Positions 47,000 through 54,969 of a stretch of 64,000 nt of DNA are shown in pieces. A program made the position numbers and the translations under genes. Within the stretch, counting starts at the first letter, position 1. Each line of letters opens with the position of its first letter. The DNA is from Sphingopyxis terrae subsp. terrae NBRC 15098 (GTDB lineage: Bacteria > Pseudomonadota > Alphaproteobacteria > Sphingomonadales > Sphingomonadaceae), in NCBI RefSeq assembly GCF_001610975.1, contig NZ_CP013342.1, forward strand, positions 806,001-870,000, given 5' to 3'. The notes below the pieces were generated by a model, which was not told where the DNA came from, made no database searches, and saw only the letters and a list, made by a program, of their open reading frames with translations.

Positions 47000-48150
47000 A
47001 GCTGACCGACTGCCACAATATCGACGATTTCCGCGCGCTGGCGAAGCGGCGGCTGCCCTGGCCGGTATTCGACTATATCGACGGCGCCGCGGATGATGAG
47101 GTGACGCGCCGCCGCAACCGCGCCGCCTTCGACCGGTGCGACCTCATCCCGCGCGTGCTGGCCGGCGTCGAATCGATCGACATGAAGACGACGCTCTTCG
47201 GCCGCGAGGTCGCGATGCCGCTTTTCCTGTCACCCACCGCGCTCCAGCGCCTGTTCCACTGGCAGGGCGAGCGCGCGGTGTTGCGCGCTGCCGCCGATGC
47301 GGGGACCGTCGCCGGCATATCGAGCCTCGCGACGATCGGCCTCGCCGAAGCGGGCGCGCTGACCGACGGCCCCAAGCTGTTCCAGCTCTATGTCCACAAG
47401 GACGAAGGGCTCAACCATGCGATGCTCGAGGCCGCGCGCGCGGCGAAGTTCGATGCCGTCGCGCTCACCGTCGATACGATCGTCGGCGGCAACCGCGAAC
47501 GCTGCCTGCGCTCGGGCTTTACCTCGCCGCCGCGCTTCACCGCATCGAACATGCTGAGCTATGCGATCAAGCCCGGCTGGGGTCTCAACTATGTCTTGCG
47601 CGAAAAATTCAGCCTGCCCAACCTTGCGACCCACGTGTCCGAAGGGTCGAGCGTGCCCAAGTCGGTCGCCGAATATTTCACCACCATGCTCGACCAGAGC
47701 CTCGACTGGAAACGCGCCGAGGCGATCCGCAAGGCGTGGGACGGTCCCTTCTGCCTGAAGGGCATCGTCGCGGTCGAGGATGCGCGGCGCGCCGCCGACA
47801 TCGGCGCGACCGCGATCATGGTGTCGAACCATGGCGGGCGGCAGCTCGACGGCAGCATCGCGCCCTTCGACGCGCTGGCGGCGATCGTCGATGCGGTCGG
47901 CGACCGGGTGGAGGTCATCTGCGACGGCGGCATCACCCGCGGGACGCATGTGCTCAAGGCGCTGTCGGTCGGGGCGAAAGCCTGCTCGGGCGGCCGGCTC
48001 TATCTCTATGCGCTCGCCGCGGCGGGCGAAGTAGGGGTGGCGCGCGCGGTGGCGCTGCTCCGCGCCGAGATGGAGCGCGGCATGAAGCTGATGGGCGCGA
48101 AAAGCCTCGCCGACCTTGGGCGCGGCAATCTGCGCCGGCATTCCGAATAG
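46996..48150 (+). CDS. FMN-dependent alpha-hydroxy-acid dehydrogenase (LldD-like)
   Basis: 384 residues starting at the ATG that overlaps the preceding TGA. FMN/substrate motifs: WPVFDYIDGAADDEVTRRRN, LSPTALQRLFHWQGE, and SNHGGRQLDGS carrying the active-site His and Arg. Family members oxidise L-lactate, glycolate or mandelate. The operon partner dehydrogenase suggests a hydroxy-acid pathway rather than plain lactate use. Last gene of the operon. Confidence 0.9.
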   Translation: MKLTDCHNIDDFRALAKRRLPWPVFDYIDGAADDEVTRRRNRAAFDRCDLIPRVLAGVESIDMKTTLFGREVAMPLFLSPTALQRLFHWQGERAVLRAAADAGTVAGISSLATIGLAEAGALTDGPKLFQLYVHKDEGLNHAMLEAARAAKFDAVALTVDTIVGGNRERCLRSGFTSPPRFTASNMLSYAIKPGWGLNYVLREKFSLPNLATHVSEGSSVPKSVAEYFTTMLDQSLDWKRAEAIRKAWDGPFCLKGIVAVEDARRAADIGATAIMVSNHGGRQLDGSIAPFDALAAIVDAVGDRVEVICDGGITRGTHVLKALSVGAKACSGGRLYLYALAAAGEVGVARAVALLRAEMERGMKLMGAKSLADLGRGNLRRHSE

Positions 48151-48162
48151 AAGAAGAAGGAG

Positions 48163-48190
48163 GGGGCGGCCTCCCCCCGAAGGCCGCCCC
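48163..48190. terminator. Strong hairpin between convergent lldD-like and porin genes
   Basis: GGGGCGGCCT (48163-48172) pairs with AGGCCGCCCC (48181-48190) across an 8-base loop, between two converging stop codons. On the minus strand a pyrimidine-rich tail follows. Likely a bidirectional terminator. Confidence 0.6.
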
Positions 48191-48199
48191 TGCCCGGCA

Positions 48200-48964
48200 T
48201 CAGAAAGACGCGCCGAGCGAAAAGACCACCGCGCCGTCGGCGCCGATCGCATCCTTGTAACCGCCGGCCTTGGGCTCGTCGGTATTCACATAGCTGACGC
48301 CGAAGGTCAGCATCTTGTACGAAGCCGTCGCACCGACCGACCAGTCGAATACCTTGCCGTCGAAACCGCCGGGGAAGGCGTCGCTCCATGCTTGGCCCGC
48401 ATGGGCGTTCAGCGCCAGGGGCGTGCCCGGAATGTCGGCGGCGAGTTCGCCGTGCAGATAGAAGGCCGACGATTTGGCACCGGGCGCGCGGCTTGGGTCC
48501 TGCAGATTGCCGAGCGCCGACTGCTTCCACGCATAGTTGACGCCGACCTTCGCATTCACCGGCCCGACATCGGTCGACAGGTTCAGATAGGGTTCGAAGA
48601 AGTCGGCGCCCGATCCGCCGTGCTGCGGACAGAGATAGTACAGCAGACCGCCGTCGACCGTCACACCGCCGACATCCTTGCTGTAACCCGCGAACAGGTC
48701 GACCTCGGTGTTACCGGCAAAGCTGACGCTCGATCCCCAGGTGCCGACGTAAAAGCCGCTTTCGTGGGTCACGGTGATGCCGCCCTGGATGGCCGGGTCT
48801 TCGCTGTTCTGGGTGAAACCGCGGAAGCGATAGTCGGATACCAGCGTCACGCTGCCCGAAATGGTGATCGGATCGGAGGGTGCTTCGTTCTGGGCGAAAG
48901 CGGTGGCGGGAAGAGCGGAAGCCGCAAGGGCAAGGCCCAGGCACGCGCGGGAGAGAGTCTTCAT
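48200..48964 (-). CDS. TorF-family putative porin, copy 1
   Basis: 254 residues with a signal peptide (MKTLSRACLGLALAASALPA). The mature N-terminus has SGSVTLVSDYRFRGFTQN and HESGFYVGTWGSSV, the pattern of TorF outer-membrane barrels (TIGR02001), and it ends with GAVVFSLGASF, a typical terminal beta strand with C-terminal Phe. Substrate unknown. Paralog of the next gene. Confidence 0.88.
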   Translation of the reverse strand: MKTLSRACLGLALAASALPATAFAQNEAPSDPITISGSVTLVSDYRFRGFTQNSEDPAIQGGITVTHESGFYVGTWGSSVSFAGNTEVDLFAGYSKDVGGVTVDGGLLYYLCPQHGGSGADFFEPYLNLSTDVGPVNAKVGVNYAWKQSALGNLQDPSRAPGAKSSAFYLHGELAADIPGTPLALNAHAGQAWSDAFPGGFDGKVFDWSVGATASYKMLTFGVSYVNTDEPKAGGYKDAIGADGAVVFSLGASF

Positions 48965-49182
48965 GGGTTGATCCCCTTAACAAGGTAAAATGGATCGTCC
49001 CTGCCTGCCGCAAGACAGCCGAAGTCTTTGCTCCGGTCGGCCGTACGTGGCGCCTCTCTCCGACAATTTGCTGCGGCGCACAAACAAAAAAGCCGCATCG
49101 GGCACAATAAGGCGCGGATTGCGACTTTTATGCAACAGGTCGTTGCGCATATCCGGTTTCAACGGAAACAATATTACGCAAA

Positions 49183-49209
49183 CGGGCGCCAACCCTCGGT
49201 CGGCGCCCG
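49183..49209 (-). terminator. Rho-independent-like terminator after TorF copy 2
   Basis: A 12-bp stem (arms 49183-49194 and 49198-49209, one G-T pair) with a 3-base loop lies 33 bases after the porin stop and is followed on the minus strand by TTT. Confidence 0.55.
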
Positions 49210-49241
49210 CGCTTTATCGTCGGCTCGATCTGGCCGCGCTA

Positions 49242-49997
49242 TCAGAAGGCGACGCCGACCTTGAAGACGACGGTCGGGTCATACAGCGTATCGACTTCCT
49301 TGATCCCGGTCTTCTTGATGTCGGTATCGACATAATGGACGCCCAGGTTGAAGATGCCCGCCGTAACCGTGGCGCCGACCGTCCAGTCGAGATAGTCGCC
49401 GCCGGGCGCCAACGCGCCGAGCGAACCGCTGGTGTAGCCGAGCGACGCGTCGACCGTGACCGGCGTATTCGGAATCCCCGACGACAGGCCGAAGTTCAGA
49501 TAAATATTGTCATCGCTGCCGAGCGACTTCTGGCTGGGCGCATAGGCAACGGTCCCCGTAGCGGACACGGGTCCGATGTCGTGCGACATCTTGCCGATGA
49601 TTTCGACATAGTCGACCGGACCGAAGGCATCCTTGCCATCGGGATACCAGTAATAGGTCGCGCCGATATCCACCGACGTGCCGGGCGCGACTTCGCCGCC
49701 CCAGCCCGCATAGAGGTCGACCTCGACCTTGCCATATTCATCGGTCTTCGGCAGGCCAGACCCCCAGACGCCTGCATAAAATCCGCTCTCGTGGGTCAGT
49801 GTGATCGTCGGCTGGACCTCGACCTTTTCGTTCGACAGCGAAATGCCGCGGAAACGATAGTCGGACACCAGATCGACCCCGCCCGACACGGTGATCGGAC
49901 CGCTCGGCGCGTCGGTCGCGTCCTGCGCCATGGCTGGCGTCGCCATCGCCGATGTCGCGAGCAGCATGCAAAAGCACGCCTTGGTAAGAAATTTCAT
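49242..49997 (-). CDS. TorF-family putative porin, copy 2
   Basis: 251 residues, signal peptide MKFLTKACFCMLLATSAMA. VSGGVDLVSDYRFRGISLS and HESGFYAGVWGSGL repeat the motif of copy 1; the last residues VVFKVGVAF form a terminal strand ending in Phe. The two porin genes are in tandem but 277 bases apart, with a terminator between, so they are likely regulated separately. Confidence 0.88.
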   Translation of the reverse strand: MKFLTKACFCMLLATSAMATPAMAQDATDAPSGPITVSGGVDLVSDYRFRGISLSNEKVEVQPTITLTHESGFYAGVWGSGLPKTDEYGKVEVDLYAGWGGEVAPGTSVDIGATYYWYPDGKDAFGPVDYVEIIGKMSHDIGPVSATGTVAYAPSQKSLGSDDNIYLNFGLSSGIPNTPVTVDASLGYTSGSLGALAPGGDYLDWTVGATVTAGIFNLGVHYVDTDIKKTGIKEVDTLYDPTVVFKVGVAF

Positions 49998-50277
49998 TGG
50001 GTGAGCCCCCCCCTCTCATCGATATTGAACCGAAACCGTCCATCCTGCGGTCCCCGCCCGATCCTCTCCCGATGCTCTTGCGGCCGGCGCGTGGTCAGGA
50101 ACGCGCCGAAAATCGCGCAATATGCGGCAGCGCACAATTGAAAACTGCACAAATGTTACATTCGCCGCCACGCTGTGTCTTTCCCGCCACAAGCGCGGCC
50201 ACCGCCCACAGGCTTTGCCAAGGCGGGCGCGGGCGGCTAAAGGAGGCCATCCTCCCTCTCCTCACCGGACCCGATTC

Positions 50278-51429
50278 ATGAGCGATCACAATCCCGGCCT
50301 GCGCCCTTGGCGCGACATTGCGCGGCGCGACTGCCGTCAGATCATGGTCGGCAACGTCCCTGTCGGCGGCGGCGCCCCGATCACGGTGCAGACGATGACC
50401 AACTCGCCGACGAGCGATCCCGTCGCGACCATCGACCAGATCCGCCGCTGCGAGGATGCAGGCGCCGACCTGATCCGCGTCTCCTGCCCCGATACCGACA
50501 GCACCGCCGCGCTCGGCAAGATCGTCCGCGCCGCGCGCGTGCCCGTAATCGCCGACATTCATTTCCACTATAAGCGTGCGCTTGAGGCCGCCGACGCGGG
50601 TGCCGCCTGCCTACGCATCAACCCCGGCAATATCGGTTCGTCGGAGCGCGTCGGGGAGGTCGTCCGCGCCGCCAAGGCGAACGGCTGCGCCATCCGCATC
50701 GGCGTCAACGCAGGCAGTCTCGAAAAGGATCTGCTCGAAAAATATGGCGAACCCTGCCCCGAGGCGCTGGTCGAAAGCGCGCTCGACCATATCAAGCTGC
50801 TTCAGGACCATGACTTCCACGAATATAAGGTCGCGGTAAAGGCGAGCGACGTCTTCCTCGCCGTAGCCTCCTATATGCAGCTCGCCGAAGCGGTCGACTG
50901 TCCGCTCCACCTTGGCATCACCGAAGCCGGCGGGCTGATCGGCGGCACCGTCAAATCGGCGCTTGGCATCGGCAACCTCCTCTGGGCGGGGATCGGCGAC
51001 ACGATCCGCGTCAGCCTGTCGGCCGAACCCGAAGAGGAAGTGCGCGTCGGCTATGAAATCCTGAAATCGCTCGGCCTACGAACCCGCGGCGTCCGCGTCG
51101 TCTCCTGCCCCAGCTGCGCGCGCCAGGGCTTCGACGTCATCCGCACGGTGCAGGCGCTCGAAGACGCGCTCCAGCACATCAAGACCCCGATGTCGCTCTC
51201 AGTATTGGGCTGCGTCGTCAACGGCCCCGGCGAGGCGCGCGAAACCGACATCGGCATCACCGGCGGCGGCAACGGCAAGCATATGGTCTATCTCTCGGGC
51301 GTCACCGACCACCATGTCGAAGACGCCGACATGATCGCGCACATCGTCAAGCTGGTCGAAGCCAAAGCCGCCGCGATCGACGCCGGCAGCGCGGTGAGCA
51401 TGGACGTGACTCACGGCAAGGCGGCGTAA
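50278..51429 (+). CDS. ispG: 4-hydroxy-3-methylbut-2-en-1-yl diphosphate synthase (GcpE)
   Basis: 383 residues from ATG 50278. Cluster cysteines in SCPSCARQG and [21 protein letters not shown]-barrel segments [19 protein letters not shown] and [13 protein letters not shown]. Penultimate step of the non-mevalonate isoprenoid pathway, forming HMBPP with a [4Fe-4S] cluster. Transcribed alone. Confidence 0.96.
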   Translation: MSDHNPGLRPWRDIARRDCRQIMVGNVPVGGGAPITVQTMTNSPTSDPVATIDQIRRCEDAGADLIRVSCPDTDSTAALGKIVRAARVPVIADIHFHYKRALEAADAGAACLRINPGNIGSSERVGEVVRAAKANGCAIRIGVNAGSLEKDLLEKYGEPCPEALVESALDHIKLLQDHDFHEYKVAVKASDVFLAVASYMQLAEAVDCPLHLGITEAGGLIGGTVKSALGIGNLLWAGIGDTIRVSLSAEPEEEVRVGYEILKSLGLRTRGVRVVSCPSCARQGFDVIRTVQALEDALQHIKTPMSLSVLGCVVNGPGEARETDIGITGGGNGKHMVYLSGVTDHHVEDADMIAHIVKLVEAKAAAIDAGSAVSMDVTHGKAA

Positions 51430-51529
51430 CCTGGGCGACAAGCACGCAGTGGTTTCAGAATGAGAGAGGACCGGCGGCCTTTTCTTCTTTCGTCATCGAC
51501 CAGGGACCGCTTTGGGGTGGGAGCGGACG

Positions 51530-51703
51530 TTAGTTTATGAGATACAGCACGATTGAAACGGGTACGCTAATCAGGACCGAAATGCTTAAAATTGCGACGA
51601 TCCAAGCTGCCGCGCGGCCATGGCAGTCGTCCACATGCTCAATGGCCGTTTGCGCAAGATCTACGATCAAGATTTCCATATCGACATTACCGGGGCCAAA
51701 CAT
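51530..51703 (-). CDS. Small single-pass membrane protein, 57 aa
   Basis: An ATG at 51703 opens a 57-codon frame ending TAA at 51530. The first ~30 residues are soluble and acidic (MEILIVDLAQTAIEH); residues ~31-57 form one clear membrane helix (AAAWIVAILSISVLISVPVS) ending YLIN. It starts 15 bases after the stop of the frameshifted gene upstream and is probably co-transcribed. Not recognised as a known family. Confidence 0.55.
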   Translation of the reverse strand: MFGPGNVDMEILIVDLAQTAIEHVDDCHGRAAAWIVAILSISVLISVPVSIVLYLIN

Positions 51704-51708
51704 GTCTG

Positions 51709-51719
51709 CAATCGGTCGT
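51709..51719. repeat. Short repeat CAATCGGTCGT, copy 1
   Basis: The 11-mer recurs at 51973 and 52507. This copy lies between the frameshifted gene and the small membrane-protein gene. Confidence 0.4.
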
Positions 51720-51939
51720 CAGGCGCCGCTCCGAAGCCAAGGCCTCGTTGCAGTAATCTCCGCCATCGCGGCGCCTTCTGTGCCGAACATCCCGGATTGA
51801 TATCCGGACGACCAGTAGGTCCCGGCGATCTGATCGAACGCTTCAAAACCTCTTCATACTCGAAAAAGCCATCCGTCCGTTTGTAGACGCGCACCTTCCT
51901 CTCACCGTTCGGACTGATCATTTCGTGAATTAGGTCCAT
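51719..51939 (-). pseudogene. Small gene with apparent one-base frameshift
   Basis: A start ATG at 51939 (RBS GAAGAGGG) reads MDLIHEMISPNGERKVRVYK then RTDGFFEYEEV. Just after, at a GTTTTG run near 51849, the frame loses sense, while the adjacent frame continues FEAFDQIAGTYWSSGYQSGM to a stop at 51719. One added T restores a ~74-residue protein. Either a disrupted gene or a sequencing error in a T run. Function unknown. Confidence 0.6.
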
Positions 51940-51972
51940 GCGGACCCTCTTCGCATTGGGGTGTAAGTTCCG

Positions 51973-51987
51973 CAATCGGTCGTTGGC
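51973..51987. repeat. Short repeat CAATCGGTCGTTGGC, copy 2
   Basis: Lies between the divergent frameshifted gene and the DUF5063 gene. Matches 52507-52521 at 14 of 15 positions. Confidence 0.45.
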
Positions 51988-52052
51988 AGTCATTCGATCC
52001 ACACCGGCGGTGAACGATTGCCTCATCCGTCCGCTCGTGCGACTTGCTCGCG

Positions 52053-52499
52053 ATGAACAGTTCGCCAGCCATCAGCGCCGCCAAACACTTCTTAAGTGTC
52101 GTATGGGATGGCGATCGGCCAGGCGACAAAACGCTCCTCGCTGCGCTGGACGGCTTAGTCGCAGCTTATCACGTGACCCCAGTTGGAGATGTGTCAGATG
52201 CTGACGTGGACGCGCCGAGGCAAAACGGCGCATCTCTCTACGCCGATGTAGCGGCACGTTTTCCAACTTATGGCGCTTATCCGGTAGTGGACCCGACTGG
52301 ATCTTTAGACGACGCGCTGATGGTCGCTGACGCAATCGATGACTTGGCTGACCTTACGTTAGATATGCGCGAGGTCTTATGGCTTGCTGACCATGTCAGT
52401 CTCAATGACGCGCATTTCGCCTTCCGGCTTCAATTCTTCCATTGGGGACAGCATGCTCGCGAACTGTCGCTGTATCTGTGCGGCCGGTTGTTTGGCTGA
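52053..52499 (+). CDS. DUF5063-domain protein
   Basis: 148 residues from ATG 52053. The body fits DUF5063: LLAALDGLVAAYHVTP near the start, then YPVVDPTG and a C-terminal helical part LQFFHWGQHARELSLYLCGR. No membrane segment. Function unknown. GC content is visibly lower than the surrounding genes. Short repeats flank it on both sides. Confidence 0.75.
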   Translation: MNSSPAISAAKHFLSVVWDGDRPGDKTLLAALDGLVAAYHVTPVGDVSDADVDAPRQNGASLYADVAARFPTYGAYPVVDPTGSLDDALMVADAIDDLADLTLDMREVLWLADHVSLNDAHFAFRLQFFHWGQHARELSLYLCGRLFG

Positions 52500-52506
52500 A
52501 CGCCCA

Positions 52507-52521
52507 CAATCGGTCGTTAGC
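52507..52521. repeat. Short repeat CAATCGGTCGTTAGC, copy 3
   Basis: Lies 8 bases after the DUF5063 stop, 534 bases from copy 2, so the two near-identical 15-mers bracket this gene. Confidence 0.45.
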
Positions 52522-52549
52522 TGCCAACCTCCCGTCTACCCCGACACCC

Positions 52550-53341
52550 TCACCGCTCGCGATACGCCGGGGGCCGCTTGCCGAGGAAGGCGGCGAACGC
52601 TTCCTTATGGTCTTCGGTTGCGGAGAGGATGACCTGCTGACGATCCTCGATTGCCATGGCGGCGTCGAGGCTCTGGGCGTCGATGTTGAGGTTGAGTGCC
52701 TGCTTCGACAGGCGCAGTCCCCAGGGGCTGGTCGCGAGCATTTCTTCGGCGAGCGCCAGGCCGCGGTCCAGCAATTCGTCCTCGGCGACGATCTCGCTCA
52801 CCAGTCCCGCCGACAGCGCGCGCTCGGCTTCGATGAAGCGGCCGGTCAGGATCATCTCCGACGCCAGGCTGGCGCCGATGAGACGCGGCAGGAAATAGCT
52901 CGATGCCATGTCGCAGCCGCCGAGCCCGATGCGGATGTAGGCGGCGTTGCACCGGAAGCCGGGCGCCGCATAGCGCACGTCGGCGGCAAGCATCAGCGAC
53001 AGCCCGCCTCCCGCCGCGGCGCCGTGCCCCAGCGCGATGATCGGCTGCGGACAGGCGCGCATCTTGCGATAGATATTGCCGATGCTCGTCTGGGTGCGCA
53101 GTGTGCGCAGCACCGGCGTCTCGTCGCTCGACCGGTCCTCCTGAATATCGAGCCCGGCGCAAAATCCGCGCCCCGCCCCGCGCAGGATGACGACGCGTAC
53201 GTCGGGCCGCGCCGCCAGCCCGCCGAAATAATCGTTCAGCTCCTCGACGAGCCCCTCGCTCAGCGCGTTGAGCCGCGCGGGCCGGTTGAGCGTTGCGATC
53301 TCGATCTGGCCGCGCGCCTCGATCAGCAGTTCGCCGCTCAC
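52550..53341 (-). CDS. Enoyl-CoA hydratase/isomerase family protein
   Basis: 263 residues from a GTG overlapping the SDR stop (GTGA). Crotonase motifs: ILRGAGRGFCAGLDIQED (oxyanion site) and GHGAAAGGGLSLMLAADVRY. The family hydrates or isomerises acyl-CoA. It is coupled to the upstream SDR gene, suggesting a beta-oxidation-type or terpenoid/aromatic side path; the substrate is unknown. Confidence 0.88.
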   Translation of the reverse strand: MSGELLIEARGQIEIATLNRPARLNALSEGLVEELNDYFGGLAARPDVRVVILRGAGRGFCAGLDIQEDRSSDETPVLRTLRTQTSIGNIYRKMRACPQPIIALGHGAAAGGGLSLMLAADVRYAAPGFRCNAAYIRIGLGGCDMASSYFLPRLIGASLASEMILTGRFIEAERALSAGLVSEIVAEDELLDRGLALAEEMLATSPWGLRLSKQALNLNIDAQSLDAAMAIEDRQQVILSATEDHKEAFAAFLGKRPPAYRER

Positions 53342-54114
53342 AGCGTCTGGCCGTCGTCGATGGTGATCACCGAACCGGTGATGCCGCGCGCCGCGTCGGA
53401 GCACAGCATCAGCAGCGGCGTGTGCAGGTCGCTCGGCGGACGCAGCCGCTGGCGCGGGAAGCTCGCGACGAATTTGGTACCCGCCTCGCTCGCGAACAGT
53501 TCGGCGGTCATTTCGGATTCGAAATAGCCCGGCTGGATGACATTGACGCTGATCCCGCGCCGCGCCCATTCGCGGGCAAGCGCCTTGCCCATGTGGCGAA
53601 CCGCGGCCTTGGTGGCGCCATAGACCGAGGTCGCCGGAAAGATCTTTTCCGCCGTTATCGACCCGATGATGACGATGCGGCCATTTTCCTTGTCGCGACT
53701 GCCCGCCGCCTCGAGCCGGCGCGCGCCTTCGGTTGCGGTCAGGAAGACCCCGCGGACATTGGCGGCGAGGAGGAAATCGACATCCTCGACCGACAGGCCG
53801 AGCGCCACCTTCTCGGTCGCGACGCCGGCGTTGGCGACGATCGTATCGACGGTGCCGAACGCAGCCTCGGCGGCGTCATAGGCGGCCTTGGTCGATGCTT
53901 CGTCAGTAACGTCCATACTGACCGCGACCGCTTCGCCTCCCGCTGCGCGGATCGTCTCGACCTGTTCGGCAAGCTTGTCGGCGCGGCGTGCCGCGAGCAC
54001 CACCTTCGCGCCTGCTGCGGCGAGCGCTTTTGCAAAGCCCGCGCCCAGCCCCGACGACGCCCCGGTCACCAGTGCGACGCGCCCGCTGAGGTCGAATTTC
54101 GGTTCGCTAGCCAT
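53338..54114 (-). CDS. Short-chain dehydrogenase/reductase
   Basis: 258 residues from ATG 54114. TGASSGLG cofactor motif near residue 16, ANAG, Ser of IIGSIT, and the YGATK catalytic Tyr/Lys pair. Family enzymes reduce or oxidise hydroxy/keto groups with NAD(P). First of a two-gene unit with the hydratase. An upstream extension to 54174 lacks family similarity. Confidence 0.9.
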   Translation of the reverse strand: MASEPKFDLSGRVALVTGASSGLGAGFAKALAAAGAKVVLAARRADKLAEQVETIRAAGGEAVAVSMDVTDEASTKAAYDAAEAAFGTVDTIVANAGVATEKVALGLSVEDVDFLLAANVRGVFLTATEGARRLEAAGSRDKENGRIVIIGSITAEKIFPATSVYGATKAAVRHMGKALAREWARRGISVNVIQPGYFESEMTAELFASEAGTKFVASFPRQRLRPPSDLHTPLLMLCSDAARGITGSVITIDDGQTL

Positions 54115-54456
54115 ATTTCTCTCCCTTGTTCTGGCCGCCGGACGGGCGATGCGCGGGCGGCGGCAGGGCCGCACCGTCAGTTAAGTTGACGCTTACGTCA
54201 ACGGCGAGCGATGGCAAGCCCTTCCGCCCCTGGCTGACGGAAAAACGCCGCTCGGGGGGTTGACCGACCATATTCGTTCTCTTATTGTTCTTTTTGTGCA
54301 CACACAACCTGTTCCCCCGTCGCGGCCGCCAAGCGTGGCGGACGGGGGAAAAAGGGCCTCTGCTCCCCACCCTTAATTAGCATACCAAATCCGCAACTTT
54401 ACAATGAGGCGCCCCCCACCACTATCGCATCAGCTTTTGCGAATGGGGAACGGGAA
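54115..54456. other. Intergenic stretch upstream of SDR gene, less GC-rich
   Basis: 342 bases without a credible gene. It holds the SDR upstream region and a T-rich patch (TTATTGTTCTTTTTGTG near 54284-54300), then leads into the IS110 remnant. No hairpin, operator or RNA gene was recognised. Confidence 0.5.
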
Positions 54457-54675
54457 ATGACGCGCGCCTTGGCGGTGATGAAGGATCAGCATTGGGACGA
54501 ATATCCGGATGCGGCCATACCGGCGGACTGCAAAGGCGAATTGAAGCTGAAGAACTGGGCGTTCGCAATTGCCGCGCGCTCGACCATGCGCATGGCGCGG
54601 ATCGCGCTCGCCCGGCGCCTCGCCATCATCATGCACGCCATGCTCCGAAATGGCACTGAGTTCCAGCCGGCCTGA
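54457..54675 (+). pseudogene. IS110-family transposase C-terminal remnant
   Basis: The last ~48 residues (KGELKLKNWAFAIAARS, then MRMARIALARRLAIIMHAML and TEFQPA) match the IS110/IS1111 transposase tail. The N-terminal catalytic DEDD part is missing and the first ~25 residues are out of family. About 290 bases of non-coding sequence follow before kdpD, perhaps the old right end. A decayed insertion. Confidence 0.75.
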
Positions 54676-54969
54676 CCTTCGGCCCCAATACAAAGACAGG
54701 AGGCCGCACCGAGCTCCCGAGCGGGAGCGAACGCCCGAGGGAGGGAGCAGATGATGGCGCCTATGCTGTAGCATGCGGCCGACTCGTCGACCGACTGCGG
54801 TTTCAACCAAGCCACGCTCGCACCCAGCTGACCCCATCAAGTGCCGATATTGAGCACGCAGAGAACGCAGGCACCCAAAGGCATCATCCGCTCAGGACCG
54901 AGTAGCCAGACCTTGACCCATTAGAGAACAGCATAGGATGAGCGATGGCGACCGCGCGCCTTGATGCGA

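Noticed and set aside
54430-54840. Minus-strand frame over the IS110 remnant
   Set aside because: Shadow of the transposase fragment without family similarity.
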